Made by a program: the position numbers and the translations under genes. A stretch of 38,884 nt of DNA from Tulasnella sp. 424 (Eukaryota > Basidiomycota > Agaricomycetes > Cantharellales > Tulasnellaceae). A model generated the notes under the pieces. That model searched no databases and had not been told where the DNA came from. It was given only the letters and a program-made list of their open reading frames with translations. Location of the stretch: NCBI GenBank assembly GCA_019633425.1, contig WSUB01000265.1:767-39650 (forward strand). Reading direction: 5' to 3'. This document shows positions 21,768-33,319 of the stretch, one piece after another. Each line of letters starts with the position of its first letter. Position 1 is the first letter of the stretch.

Positions 21768-22433
21768 AACGAATAAAAGCCTTCGACTCTGAGAGTCGTT
21801 TAACTTCGGTAGAGCACTTGCGCACGCTATGCAGTAGTACGGCTTCATGAGATAGACCTGAGGAGCTGAGAGAGTCCAATGGAAGAAGATATGGACGATA
21901 AATTACTACGGACCTGATCAAATTCTTTTGCGTGAGGTACAAACAAAATCAAGCTCAACGGTAATTCAACTAGGTCTTTCATCCACAGATTTGACAAGGC
22001 GAATTTAAAAAGAAGGCTTATTTAGCAAGCGGCCGGTCGCAAGCCCAATGATCCAAGTTCAGGTTTCGGGCTTTGCCCGGCCAATGCCCAGTCACAGTCA
22101 ACCCCCTTCCTCAGATAATTCGGAGCCGAGCAGGTACATTCTGAGATGGGAAGTGAAAGGAATATTGGCAGCTCTTTCTCTCGGGATCACTTCGTTTCAG
22201 TGCTCCTCACCGCAACTGGCTCCCTTTTCACGGGTTGGCGGGATGAGTGTGTGGACAGCCGGCATCGGGCTTCCCCTCTAAGTTTAGCTGTAACTTTTAG
22301 AATTTTTTACAACCCCGCGAGCAGACTGCCGAAAGGCGTCAAGGTGCTGGGTGAAAGCATTCACTGGCACGGACGAGGCGGACTTAAGCGGAGGCTGTAC
22401 ACTGTACACAGGCATTTCCACCACCCCAGAACC
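21768..22433. other. Spacer between D and E
   Basis: 3' flank and spacer block like those after gene C, followed by new sequence and the shared upstream motif of fragment E. Confidence 0.6.
22374..22400 (+). promoter_or_regulatory. Shared F-box array upstream motif (fragment E)
   Basis: CGAGGCGGACTTAAGCGGAG then GCTGTAC; the TTAAGCGG core begins 50 nt before the ATG. Confidence 0.55.
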
Positions 22434-22685
22434 ATGCACCCCGCGCTAGAAGTCCCGGAAATCCTCTGTCTCATCTTCAAATGTGGCGTTATCAAGTGCG
22501 ACTTGTCCAACTGCGCCCGAGTGTGCCGTCTATGGGCCACCTGGGCTGTGGATGTGTTGTGGAGGACTCACCGCGTTCCCCTTAAACAAGCCCTCCGGGT
22601 ATTGACGTCCGTAACAAACCGGACTAATACATCCAGTGAGACGGAAATACGCGGTTCCGCTCCACCAAATGGCAAAATTAGCTAG
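22434..22685 (+). pseudogene. Array F-box E, exon 1 only
   Basis: Encodes an intact F-box (MHPALEVPEILCLIFKCGVI, then NCARVCRLWATWAVDVLWRT) but no LRR exon follows. The frame runs on into unrelated sequence and stops at 22685 after 83 residues. The tail after LRVLTS resembles the longer exon 1 of gene G. It is most simply a truncated gene. A short F-box-only protein competing for Skp1 is possible but unsupported beyond the open frame and retained promoter motif. Confidence 0.65.
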
Positions 22686-23310
22686 AAATGCGTGAAACCT
22701 CGTGACGGCGTCCTTTTCGCTATTATCCTTTCCACTTCTAAACTTCCACACCTTCGGGGAAAACACTCGCCAGCCATCAAAACTCGGTTCTGCGGAACGC
22801 CACCACCCAGGGCATCTCTAATACTAAATATCCGGGGCGTGACGCTGAGATAATGGCCCTATATGTACCTCATGATTTGTGACCCGGCGGGGTAAGGCCA
22901 CGGGTGATCGTGCCCGCGGTACAATATCTCTTGGAGCCGATGTCGCATATTGAGGCTCGTCACACCCTAGAGAATTATTATTAAATGTAGATCCTCGATG
23001 TTCGAAAGCTAGGATTTCGTATTGCGCGTGCTACACTGCATATCGCACAGGACCAAGGACTCTCAGAGAATCTAGAAAACTGGGCATCTAGGAAGTTTTA
23101 AGCACATCACGCCCTTGTATTTGAACCTAATATCATAATGCAATTTCATTTAAGACAAAATATGGACGTATTGGGGAGATACCGTGCTTTTCCGTTCGAC
23201 CAAGGAATTTAGCGTAAATCGGACCGTGGAAAGGATCGACTATCATTCGGAAAAGTGCTGTAAGCGGAGGCTTTTGAATCGCACACGCGCACCCCAACAA
23301 CCCCATAACC
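22686..23310. other. Non-array spacer between E and F
   Basis: A/T-richer sequence without matches to the other array spacers. No gene is recognised. The promoter motif of F lies at its right end. Confidence 0.5.
23255..23275 (+). promoter_or_regulatory. Shared F-box array upstream motif (gene F)
   Basis: GTGCTGTAAGCGGAGGCTTT; the left half is degenerate but TAAGCGGAGGCT is kept 50 nt before the ATG. Confidence 0.45.
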
Positions 23311-24376
23311 ATGCACCCCGTACTAGAAGTCCCCGAAATCCTCTGCCTTATCTTCAAATGTGGCATTTCCGAGCACGATTTGTTCAATTGCGCTCAAGTG
23401 TGTCGTGTATGGGGCATCTGGGCTGTGGATGTCCTGTGGAGGACTTGTCCCGTTCCTCTTCGAAGACTCCTGCGGGTTTTGGCACCCTTACCAAAGAGGA
23501 GTAGGGCATACGATCTGGGAATATTTGTGAGTACCATTTTTGACTGTTAATCCATTCATTCTTCTGGCCTAACATAAATGGAACCGTGGTGCTCTTAAGC
23601 CCGTTTTCGATATCGGGAATATCGAAGAACATGGTTGGCGTCGATTCCTTGCTCTTTGCAGCAAGATTTCCCGAATAAAGATCGACTGCGCGGCTGGCAG
23701 AGCCAGCCTAGAACAGATCCAACTCGCCAAACAAACGTTCAATGGAGAACCGTTCGGTCACCTAACGTCACTCAAAATGGCAGTCGATGATGGAGATCAT
23801 GAGGCCATCCGCCTCCTTGCCGTACCGTCTCTCACTAGCGTGTACCTGCGGTGCAAGACATTCGGACGGGATAGTATGGATTGGGTTAATAATGACCTGC
23901 CGGGCGTGGCTCCAAATATTACACGTTTCGGATTCCGGAGCTCCTCAGCTTATCTGGATGTTTCTCAATACTCAACTCTCAAGTTCATTGAACTCCATGT
24001 CGATTCTATTGGGCCTCACCTCTGGGAAAGTCTTGCTAGTTGTCGGCTCTTGACCAAGGTCCTGTTGACCCACTGCACGGCCGTCGGGAGATGGGGAGAG
24101 GAGTGGCGCGTGGATTATGTTGATTTTCCGGCGTTGTGCACGTTCAATATGCGAGCAGTGTCTACGCCGGAGCTCTTGCTTCGCTCCCGCATGCCGATGT
24201 TGCAGCGACTGGTCTGGGACTCTACGATACGAAGCGGAAGCCAAGCCATGAAACATCTCATTGTACCTCATTTGGAAGCGTTCAGCCCTAAGCTAGACGT
24301 CGACGCGCTGTATGATTCGATTAATGTTGTAGATGTCGATGATTGGTTTGATGATAGTGATGATGATTGTTGGTAA
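23311..24376 (+). CDS. Array F-box gene F
   Basis: 330 residues from exons 23311-23526 (72 codons) and 23600-24376, phase-0 intron. The F-box is MHPVLEVPEILCLIFKCGIS followed by NCAQVCRVWGIWAVDVLWRT. It is one of the more diverged members: the tail has VPSLTSVYLRCKTF, APNITRFGFRS, TLKFIELHVDSI, LLTKVLLTHCTAV and SRMPMLQRLVWDS, and ends in an Asp-rich run, DDWFDDSDDDCW. Shares KISRIKIDC with gene G. Confidence 0.83.
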
Positions 24377-25021
24377 AATCAAAAGACAGAGATTCAACTC
24401 TGAGAATCGTGAACCCCAGTAAAGACTTGTACAGTTATTGTAATGCTGTGCTGCAGAATGATTTTGTGAGGTAAAGTTAAGGGTTCAAAGCGTGCAACGG
24501 AAGAAAGGATGGGATAGCGGAATGTAAATAGAGAGCTTATCTAGCCAGTGGCCGGTCACAGGGTGGATGATCAGGCTCGGGTTTCAAGCGCTGTCCAACC
24601 GTCAACGTTCGCCCTTCCCCTGATAGTTCGGATGCTTAGCACATTCTAGCACGGGGTGTAAAAAAGGACAGTAGCGGCTCTTTCTTCGGGCTCACTTCTT
24701 CTCAGTACCCATCACCGCGACTCGCTTTCTTTTCACGCCTTGGCGGATTCGCTTTATGAGCGGGCGGCCGTTGTTCCATGCACCTTGCCAGTGGGCCCCG
24801 GTCAGGCAAGTTCGGCCTAGGCCTAGAGATTTTTCCGGCCCCTCCCCCATATGAGTTGGGCACTAGCTGTAAAAAATATCGTCGGGGGAGGTCCTGTCAC
24901 ATCGTTATCCAGCCCTGGTTCAAATGAGGCCCTGCCGGCAGGCCGAAGGTGCTTATGGGACGGACTTAAGCGGAAGCCGTTGAACCACATCGCACATTCA
25001 TCCACCCCAGGGCTCAGAACC
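24377..25021. other. Spacer between F and G
   Basis: Carries the shared spacer block (about 24540-24850) with CCCCATATGAGTTGG, also seen near 13320 after gene B, then the upstream motif of gene G. Confidence 0.6.
24957..24982 (+). promoter_or_regulatory. Shared F-box array upstream motif (gene G)
   Basis: GGGACGGACTTAAGCGGAAG then CCGTTG; core about 56 nt before the ATG. Confidence 0.55.
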
Positions 25022-26099
25022 ATGCAACCCGCGCTGGAAGTACCGGAAATCCTCTGTCTTATCTTTAAGTGTGGCATTTCCGAGCACGATTTATTCAATT
25101 GCATCCGGGTATGCCGCCTATGGAGCATCTGGGCTGCGGATGTCCTGTGGAGGACCTGCCGCGTTCCTCTTCAACAAGTCCTGCGGGTTTTGACATCCGA
25201 GACAAGAACGGGCTTGATATCCAATGCCTACATCGGCGTAGCTGAATATGGTGTGAGTATTCCTTTTGATTGCTGGCCTAACATTAGTAATCTAACCTTT
25301 GCCTCCTAAGCCCATTGTCGATATCAGGAGTATCGATGAACATAGTTGGCGCCGATTACTCGCCCTTTCCAGCAAGATTTCCCGAATAAAGATCGACTGC
25401 GGACTTACCGGAGCCAGCCTAGAACGTATCGACTTCGCCAAGCGAACGTTCAACGGAGAATGTTTCGGTCAACTACGGACCCTCAAAATGGAAATCATTG
25501 ATGGAGATCATAAAGCCATCAGCCTCGTAGCTGTGCCGTCCCTGACCAGCGTTTATCTGCGGTGTGAGGCTTTGGAGGGCGATAGTATGGTTTGGGTAAA
25601 CAACAACCTTCCAGCCGCGGCTCCAAATATTACTCATTTTGGATTCCGAGGATGGTATGACACCAAGCTGGATGTTTCGCGATACTCGGCTCTCAAGTAT
25701 ATTGAAGTGTGTACCGACCATATTCGGCCCCACTTCTGGGAAAGTCTTGCCAGCTGTCGGCTTTTGACCAAGGTTTTGCTGAAGGACTGCACGGACGTCG
25801 CGGGATGGGGAGAGGACTCGGAGTGGCGCGTGGAATACGTTTATTTTCCAGCGTTGTGCACGTTCAAGATACGAGGAGGGCACCCGAGGGTTACGTTGAG
25901 CTTGATCCTCCGCTCCCGCATGCCGATGTTGGAGTGCTTGGCCTGGAACCCCTGGACAGGAAGAGGAAACCAAAGCGTGAAAAATCTGATTCTACCTCAT
26001 TTGAAAGCGTATAGCCCGAGACTTGATGTTGATGCACTGTATGCTGCGCATAATTTTGACGAGGATGGATTTACCAATAGTGATGAGGAATGTTGGTAA
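25022..26099 (+). CDS. Array F-box gene G
   Basis: 339 residues from exons 25022-25252 (77 codons) and 25311-26099. The intron is phase 0, but exon 1 is five codons longer than in A, B, C and F (TSETRTGLISNAYIG insert). The start is MQPALEVPEILCLIFKCGIS. The tail is full length: VPSLTSVYLRCEAL, APNITHFGFRGWYDTKLD, ALKYIEVCTDHI, LLTKVLLKDCTDV and SRMPMLECLAWNP, ending TNSDEECW. Last member of the array; no spacer block follows it. Confidence 0.85.
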
Positions 26100-27905
26100 A
26101 ACGAATAAAAATGGTGTTGCTTGATATAGCTTGATGATGAGTGCGGCCCCCTTCAAAAGGTCCCGAATTTGAGTCGGAGCCAGGGAATTGCTCTATCAAG
26201 GCAAAGTCTACGGAGCTGTGGGACGAGATATTACTATTTGAGCTTCTGGTGCCATCCTCGTCGGACCGATATTCTCCCGGATAGTTGCCCGTCGACGCGA
26301 TGCTTTCTGCAGCGCTTCACCAGGTGAGCAGCAAGTGGTTTGGAAACAAGAACTCCGAAAGAGAGCGCAGTGGAAGGAAGCGATTGGGAGGTACAGTGCG
26401 GAAGTTTTCGGGCACAAGTCGATCATCGGGAAATTGGAATCAGCTTTACCATTACACTAATTTCGATATCATCCTGCTTCAAAATCGAATCCCATTTGAC
26501 TCTGCTTCCAAGTAGGCACACTCCTGGTTGATATCCCATTCCTGCTGACCTAACGTGTCCTGCAAACGAACCCGCAGAGCCGCCGCACGAAGAAGGCAAC
26601 AGGACAAATCTTAGCCTCCTTGAAATGAACGAGATATTGCTACAAATTTTCATATACTAAGTTTGGGAGTTTGAACTGGAGCGAAGCGTGACGGTCCTAG
26701 TCTGCGACATCACACTTCCGCCACGGCTCGCTAGGCTAGGGATCAAGACCTTTCGCGCCCGACGTTTTTGGGATTCCACGCGACCTTCCCATGGGACGAA
26801 TAGTCGATGACTTCCTATGAACTTTGCCCTGTCCGAGGACCGTAGACGCTGGTGCGGATATTATTGTAAATGGGCCGTCCCATCTGGATGTCTCGTACCA
26901 ACACGCGCATCTCGCGAGCGATTTTTGATTCCTGCGCTAGGCTACCCGTTGGTAGAAAGACTATCTAAGTCACGTAGCTGAGAAGTATCTGATGTAATTT
27001 ACGGTGACATCCGCAGCAACGTCTGGGGTCCTGCCTGTCGCGCTTACTGAATCGAGGAGCGGCAATGTTCGGAACCCTCATGGGGAAGGGCAATGCTTTC
27101 CCCAGAATCCGCTGCTGTTTGCGAAAAGCGGGACGCACTGCCATCGGTTACTTGGAATCCGCTTCGTTGGCCGGTGGGTTAGCGACGCGAGCGCAAGATA
27201 GGAGTCGACTCTCACCAGCTTTGACCTGCGATAGCGAAGAAGTGAGGGGCAATGGTCACAAGGCGCGATTATCAACTTTTGCCGTACTTACCCTTTCATC
27301 ATCCGGCTTCATTTGCTAAGTGTTTCGAGGGAATATGTCAGCGCGGCAGGGTACTAGCCTGTCGCAGAGTCTCGTAATTGGGGCGGGGATGCCCGAATTG
27401 AGCTGTGAGGCGCTCAGGGCCAAAGGCACTGATCGCACGTGACCGTTTGGGCATATGGTGATTTGTGCCTTTTTCGGTATCGCTTGCCCATTTCGCAGTT
27501 GATATCATGCCAGGGGATAAGGAACTTTACGCTTGGTTGATGGGTTTCAGAGGGTTGCGCGGAATGTTGGCGGGTGGCGAGAGGACGCTTTGACGATGGG
27601 GCGCGCGAAGGTGGAGGATCCGCGCGATGACAGAGGAGGAATGTCTTGGCGAAACGGGAGAGGAAAAGAAGTACCGAGAGTAAAAAATCCACGGCCGCGG
27701 AAGACCCTAGCACTGGCCGCCGGTGTTCGGCCTTTGCGCTGGGACCAACATTTTGAAGATCGTCTATCTATAAAAGGTGCCCCAATCCAGCTCCCATTCT
27801 CGTCCGCTAGGCCTTCCCCTCTTGCCCTCGTCCGTATTCCAACTCATACCCATCCAACCCCCTCACGCAGCTTCCCCCTTCTTACTAATCCTAATACTCT
27901 CCAAC
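26100..27905. other. Gene-free region before the deacetylase
   Basis: No frame with convincing protein features. A phrase near 26620 (LLEMNEILLQIF) recalls the start of an F-box but is followed by a stop and no other family features. The last 140 nt are the promoter and leader of the deacetylase. Confidence 0.5.
27769..27776 (+). promoter_or_regulatory. TATA box of the deacetylase gene
   Basis: TATAAAAG, 137 nt before the ATG, followed by a C/T-rich leader typical of well-expressed fungal genes. Confidence 0.6.
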
Positions 27906-29084
27906 ATGTTCACGACTTCCCGCATCCTCGCTTTCTCCCTTCTGGCTACTCTCGCCTCGGCTTTGCCGGCCAACTTCACCGAGCGTGCCCCCGAGCTCGG
28001 TGATCTTACCGACGACGAAGCTTTGTCCCTAGTCGAACGAGCCACTTTGGCTCCTGTCTATAGCAAGTGCACGACTGCCAACACTGTTGCTATCACGTTT
28101 GGTGAGTGCTCGCTGCGTCTTCGACATCCCCAGCATTTTTGTTTTGATTTTGGACTGGACCCTGACTGCGCATGCATCGGGCAGATGACGGCCCATACAC
28201 CTGGAACACCGACATTGTCAATACTTTGAAGCAGTACAGCGCCAAAGGAACGTTCTTCGTTAACGGTAACAACTGTGAGTTCATCGTTTCCCTGACACCG
28301 AGGCGTGCGCTTGGACCTCACTCATTGACCTTTCGCCCTCAACCCCCAGACGAGTGCATCTACTCCACGGCCAACGAGAAGCGTCTCAAGACCGCGTACA
28401 GCGCTGGCCACCAGATTGCTTCCCACACTTGGTAGCTGCCTTCCTTGTTCAGCAGTACGACTGTTCGCTAATGCAGGCGGCGACTTTTCATCTTCAGGGC
28501 TCATCTTGACTGGACCACGCTGTCAAAGGATAAGCGTACGTTGCCCACTATTTTTCGCCCCTACGCCTTCCCATTCTGATCTCGTTCTTTGTTTCCCCGT
28601 ATTGCAGTCAAGTCTGAAATGACCAAAACCGACACGGCCTTGACCAAGATCCTCGGCGTCAAACCCGCTTTCGTTCGCCCTCCTTACGGCAACTACAACA
28701 CCGCTTCCCGCGAGGTCGCCGCCGCCAACGGCCAATCTCTCGTCATCTGGGACTTCGACTCGGGCGATTCCGTCGGCAAGTCGGTTGCGCAGAGTGAGAC
28801 CCTATACAAGAACATCGCCAACAAGAAACCTTCCACGATCTTGACTTTGAACCACGAGACCTACGAGACCACCGCTAAGCAGGTTTTGCCTTACGCTTTG
28901 AAGACCCTCAAGGCTAAAGGGTACAAGTTCGTCACTGTGGCTGAGTGCCTTGGTGGAAAGAACCCCTACGCGACGAAGACTACCGCTGGAAAGCGTGACG
29001 TACGTCCTCGATTTCTGTTTCCTGTAATTTTCCAAGCTTACTGATAATTTGCATTGTCTTTCATAGTCCACCTGGAAGTGCTAA
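27906..29084 (+). CDS. Secreted polysaccharide (chitin) deacetylase, CE4/NodB family
   Basis: Predicted metal-dependent deacetylase of cell-wall chitin or chitin oligomers, acting outside the cell. Six exons give 271 residues: 27906-28101, 28185-28274, 28350-28431, 28498-28535, 28608-28999 and 29067-29084, with all phases agreeing. A signal peptide (MFTTSRILAFSLLATLASAL) is followed by a short pro-like segment. The CE4 motifs are present in order: TFDDGPYTW (catalytic and metal Asp), the metal-binding pair in SHTWAHLDW, RPPYGNYN, WDFDSGDS and ILTLNHET. The C-terminus is STWKC. No chitin-binding domain or GPI signal is seen. The substrate is inferred from the family; peptidoglycan or xylan esterase activity is less likely in a fungus. 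Confidence 0.87.
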
Positions 29085-30029
29085 ACAGCCTCACTCTCCT
29101 TCGTTCCATTCGAGGCACCCCATTCACCTTATTACACCTCACCGATTTATAACTACTCTTAAAGATCCCCGCTTATTCTCTCGGACATACTTTCAGTCTC
29201 TTCTTCGGGTCTTTTTTTATTCGTTTTTTTGTGTTTTGTTGTTCATTGGATTATTTTCCTTCGCACGTCACGGACAGCTTTTACATCTCTCCTCATAATA
29301 CTGTTTCCCTCCATGACTTTTTTTGCGTGACGAACATTGCTTGTTCATCTTTCGTAAACCTAACTCCCTTTTTGTGGTTTGTCACGGAGCGCTTTATGGT
29401 ACCGTACTTTATACCTCTTATTTCTGCTTCAGACAGTTATATCCCTCCTCGCGCTCTCTTCAGCTGCCTTGACATTTCTTCCCTTGGTTTAGTCGTAGTA
29501 AAAGGCCCGGCGTTGGTCTGTTGCTGTCATTAATGCCATACCTTTGGTGGTTTGCTGTTGGTGAACTTGATAAATCTAGCCGCGGCGTGTTCTTGTTGGA
29601 ACTTGGAAGAGGAAATCACAGCTAAGCGTTCAGCACGCGTCGCGGAATTCGAACTGAAGGGGTGCAAACCCCGTCCACTGGGTCGACGAAAAAGGTACAA
29701 ATCTTCAACGTTGACCTACTGTGGGCATACGTCGTATATTGCTGCGGGCATAACGTACATGCATGTAATGGAGGTAAAGTGTGTCATTTAGGATGGGTTG
29801 GAGGGGTCCACAACGTTATCCGATTTAGCTCCACGCGCGAAAGATGGAATGCGAAGCCTATCCTTCAATTTGCCTAGCCAAATGTCGGATTTCTGCGAGA
29901 AAGAAAAACAAGTTAGCGAGTTGCGGGGAAAAAGATCCAGAACTAGGCACATGCCACTCCACCTTGTGTTTCAGACCCTTTTCGACCACCTCTCCTGATG
30001 CATTCGTCTCCATCTTTTCCTTCAGTTCC
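29085..30029. other. Deacetylase 3' region and spacer
   Basis: T-rich 3' flank of the deacetylase, then sequence with no recognised gene. No downstream exons of the truncated Gag-like gene V are found here. Confidence 0.5.
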
Positions 30030-30440
30030 TCAGTGACTCCGACTGAGGAGAGTGTTAGCCTCGACGTTGTACCCACGGGTGGTCCATGGGCTGGAGTCTG
30101 AAGCAACTCTTCGAAACTCGTCATCAGCGGTCCCAATGGAATGATATTCCCACCAGCGACGTACGGCTGCTTCTGGTGTTTTCACCTCCCCCGGAAAACG
30201 CCCACACATGGCATCTCTAAGCTTCTCCCAGCTGTGCTGACACTCCGGATCGAGCGTCTCGTAGAACCGCAAAGCGTCTCCGTACAAAAAAGTCGGCAAG
30301 ACGTCGTCCGCGCGTTCGTGAGCCATGTCGAGGACCACGTCGATGCTTCTGATGAACTCCGCAAAGGAAAGAGATGGTTCGCTCCCGTCGAAAATGAGAT
30401 CGGGTCGATGACTCCAGAGGAATGATTTTGCTTGGAACAT
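30030..30440 (-). CDS. Gag-array gene V (truncated Gag-like gene)
   Basis: 136-residue open frame from ATG 30440. It holds the Gag-like domain (LIFDGSEPSLSFAEFIRSID, then LYGDALRFYETLDPECQHSW, then LRDAMCGRFPGE). The intron that follows this domain in its neighbours seems to be absent: the frame runs straight into a segment RRWWEYHSIGTADDE that resembles the second exon of the others. None of the later exons (GGT domain, YxVGF exon, T-W terminal exon) is found downstream. It is the end member of the array and probably incomplete, possibly a remnant. Confidence 0.55.
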   Translation of the reverse strand: MFQAKSFLWSHRPDLIFDGSEPSLSFAEFIRSIDVVLDMAHERADDVLPTFLYGDALRFYETLDPECQHSWEKLRDAMCGRFPGEVKTPEAAVRRWWEYHSIGTADDEFRRVASDSSPWTTRGYNVEANTLLSRSH

Positions 30441-30846
30441 CTGGAAGGTCGTGGTGCGTGGAGTGAAGTTTGGGGATCCAGACTCTTCGCTGTTTTCCGA
30501 ATGGTCAGGGCCCTCGTTGGCGGAGGCAGTGCCAAGCTATGCTCAAGCCTCAGATGAATTTTACTTGGCAAGCCCTTGCAAATGTTCGGGAATGTCTTGG
30601 AGGAGCAGGTGTACTTTGGGACGTTGTTGAGAACCCTGATGTTTGTCGACCCGGTGGAACCTCAGGCCGTGCTCTCCCTCTTAGGCCTCCAGATGTCTCC
30701 ACAGTCAATGGGATCAGATGCTCTACGTATACCCTCACACTATGGAACTAATCTCTTGGAATTATAGTTAGGGCGGGGTATACATGTGTGGAGATGGTGT
30801 TCCATTAATTTAGAGTTTGCTGGGTGTTCTGGCTCCCCTTAGACAA

Positions 30847-32278
30847 TCAAACGACATTGATAATCCAAGTAATATCTATAAACAGTAACAAGTGTATAAC
30901 GAAGGTCAGTAACACGTATAGTTGTGTTTGCGCGATGGAGTGGCCGGGGGATCTCACCAAGCAAGTTATCGTACCCCTTCCCATTGCTTTGTTGTAGGAA
31001 GCTTTGGACGGTGTATTCAGCAATAGGAGCTCCCCCGTAGTGCGGAGGGGTCACGGACGGTTGACCATGGTACAAAATCTCCGCTAGTGGCTGATACTGG
31101 ACGGCATTGCGAACAGGATTCACGGTATCCCACGCGGGACACATGGCTGACTTGTATGACGATTCTAGACCAAGGGTAAAAACGATTCAACTCTGGATAT
31201 GCCTCGCAACCCATCGTCAATGTTAATGCTTACTGAATTGTTTTGGCAATAGTACTTTGTGTTTGGCACCGATACTCAATGCGCCATGTTTAACGTAATT
31301 GGCGAAGTCAGCGCCATAATTAACATAATAGGTGAAGCCAACGCGATAGCTTTTTGTAGTAAGCAAGTTCGCTAGACGTTAGGAATGGCTTAAAAGATTA
31401 TCAAGAGCACATACTCACAACGGAACATCCCTCTTGTTCACGGTGATCAAAGGTCCTTCCCTCGCCGACAGTACCGCCATCCGATCGTTTACATTGACTT
31501 CAGCTTGTAAGATGGCAAAACCTGGTCTGTGAACTGTTCCACCCTGAGTAAACTCAATAATGAATGAACCGATGGTGATCTCGGGGTCCTAAAAGTCGAA
31601 GGCAGGCTCGCAAGTCTCGGCACAGAAACCACGAGAAGTAACATACCGCTCGGGAGCCCCGTATGAGGGAGACCCTCCTGGCTAGGCCTGCCATATATGA
31701 TCCCTAAATACGACACAACGATCAGCCCCCCCACTCAAAGCAGCATTAGGGAGAGGAAAAGTACCTTCGTTATGGTATTGTTATCGCCCTGCTCTGTTCC
31801 CTTCAGATAGTTATCATGGTTAGTGCCAATGTTAATTCACTCGCGGGAGGGTCCGACATACCTGGGGAACTTCACCAGCCGGCCTTAATACCCTAGAGGC
31901 TGTCATGGGAGGTGGCTGCGCAGCCGTCGACACGCCACTTTGTTCCCACTTAGTTGGCGAACGAGCTATAATCTGGACGGCACGATAATACTTAAAGTGA
32001 GAGTTGGCTTCGGCTTGTTGCGGCGTACGACTTACCCCTCCACTTAAGACTGGGCCAGGAAACCGCCGGACCATTGCATCTCGCAATTGTAACCAGTCAT
32101 CTTGGCAATCGGAAGGGAGGCTTTCGTAATATCGTAGAGCCTCGCCATAAAGAAGCGTTGGTATCAAATCTGCCCAGTCCCTATTCTTTGCTCTCGAAGA
32201 AATTTTTATGTTTCGAAGAAGATCGAGGAATGCTACAGATGCATCGCTTCCGTCAAAGATCATCTGAGGACGTGGCAT
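30847..32278 (-). CDS. Gag-array gene IV
   Basis: Seven exons, 303 residues: 32036-32278, 31862-31972, 31765-31800, 31419-31588, 31234-31349, 30958-31164 and 30847-30875. Residues 1-81 are a Gag-like domain (IFDGSDASVAFLDLLRNI, LYGEALRYYESLPSDCQDDW, RFPG). Then come a Pro-rich linker after RSPTKWEQSG, a 12-residue microexon, and a C-terminal region with ITIGSFIIEFTQGGTVHRPG, YRVGFTYYVNYG, LLPKQF and a final ITWIINVV. The ATG at 32278 was chosen because the longer frame upstream has no ATG. The YxVGF exon is about 10 residues longer than in genes I and III. No known function. Confidence 0.7.
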
Positions 32279-33319
32279 CCTGGCGCGGGCGTATGAGGGG
32301 TGTTGAAGGAATGGCCAACTTACGTCACTCAGCCGAGGGGTGTGGTTATGGCCGGCGTGCACGAGGCTTACACAGTCACTGCGGCTTCGAACTTCACGGC
32401 CTCAATACCAAACGAGGTGGTGGCGCTTCTATCGTGACCACAAGACTCTTGATAGAGAAGACCAACCAGCTCATTCAAGCTCAGGCACTGTTACGTCGAT
32501 TAAATTGCCCTGCTTGGACAATAAAGTAGGTGTGAATTGATCAGAAGAGGATTCGCGTTCGTGAAACCAAAAACGCATGTCATATAATGACGCTTCCGTC
32601 GTCCGCGCGAGATCTGCACCTCGCTTTCTGTAGCTTTGGTATTCAATTCCCTAGTATTTTGTTGGCTTAGCCTAACTTCTGGTCCCTCCTAACCCCTTCT
32701 GGCTGGCACCAGGTTGGGGAAACCGCGTGGCCTGCAATACACTAATCGTCAGCGTCTCGGACATGATCCGATAGTGAGAGCAGGGTATTCCCAAAGCACC
32801 CAAGGAGCCCGAACTCAGCTCGTGGTACCAGCTAGGGGTTAGTTGGCAGGTTAAAAACGAAAAGGAGGGTAAACATGTCCGTCTGTACTCCGCTATATCC
32901 GCGAGCCTTAGTACCTCGAAGCACCCACTGTGCCATATATGTTCGCCAGGGATGATCGCAGTTCCTACTAAGCTAATTTTGGTGACATTTTAGGGAAACT
33001 CAGGGGAAGTGTTAGCAATTTCGATATCAGTCTAGTTGCTGGAGGAAACCTAGGGTGTCTGAAAATCTTCGCCTGCTGTGATGAATATCTCAACAAGGTC
33101 GAATCGATAAAGATCCAAATACTAATATATAGTGTCCATAAGTGGGATATAATGCCGATAAATAATCTCAGTCTGCGTAGAGCCAGTGCCACGCAACGTT
33201 ACAGCGTCCTTACATGACAGTCATGACAGTCAATTTGACCCATCCTCTCCCAAGAAGCCCGCACCCTCTTCACCACCCTCGTCCATCTCGCGAATGCAGT
33301 AAATGGATCGTAAAATTGG
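32279..33319. other. Spacer between Gag-array genes IV and III
   Basis: No frame with family features. Presumed promoter of gene IV and 3' flank of gene III. Confidence 0.5.

Larger units (their letters stand above)
20148..22280. repeat. Array unit: GET5 tail + F-box D + spacer
   Basis: Collinear with 13640-15960. Together with that unit it brackets the Gag-like block, so the block lies between two copies of one duplicated unit. Confidence 0.8.

Noticed and set aside
26580..26960. Decayed F-box gene upstream of the deacetylase
   Set aside because: Only a LLEMNEILLQIF-like phrase is present, followed by a stop; no other F-box or LRR block supports it.
27414..28003. Open frames around the deacetylase promoter on both strands
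   Set aside because: They overlap the TATA box, leader and signal-peptide exon in other frames; composition is low complexity and no family is recognised.
29640..29710. Possible tRNA-like stretch (GAATTCGAACTGAAGGGGTGC)
   Set aside because: The reverse strand shows a TTCGAAT-like loop but no pairing T stem and no acceptor stem.
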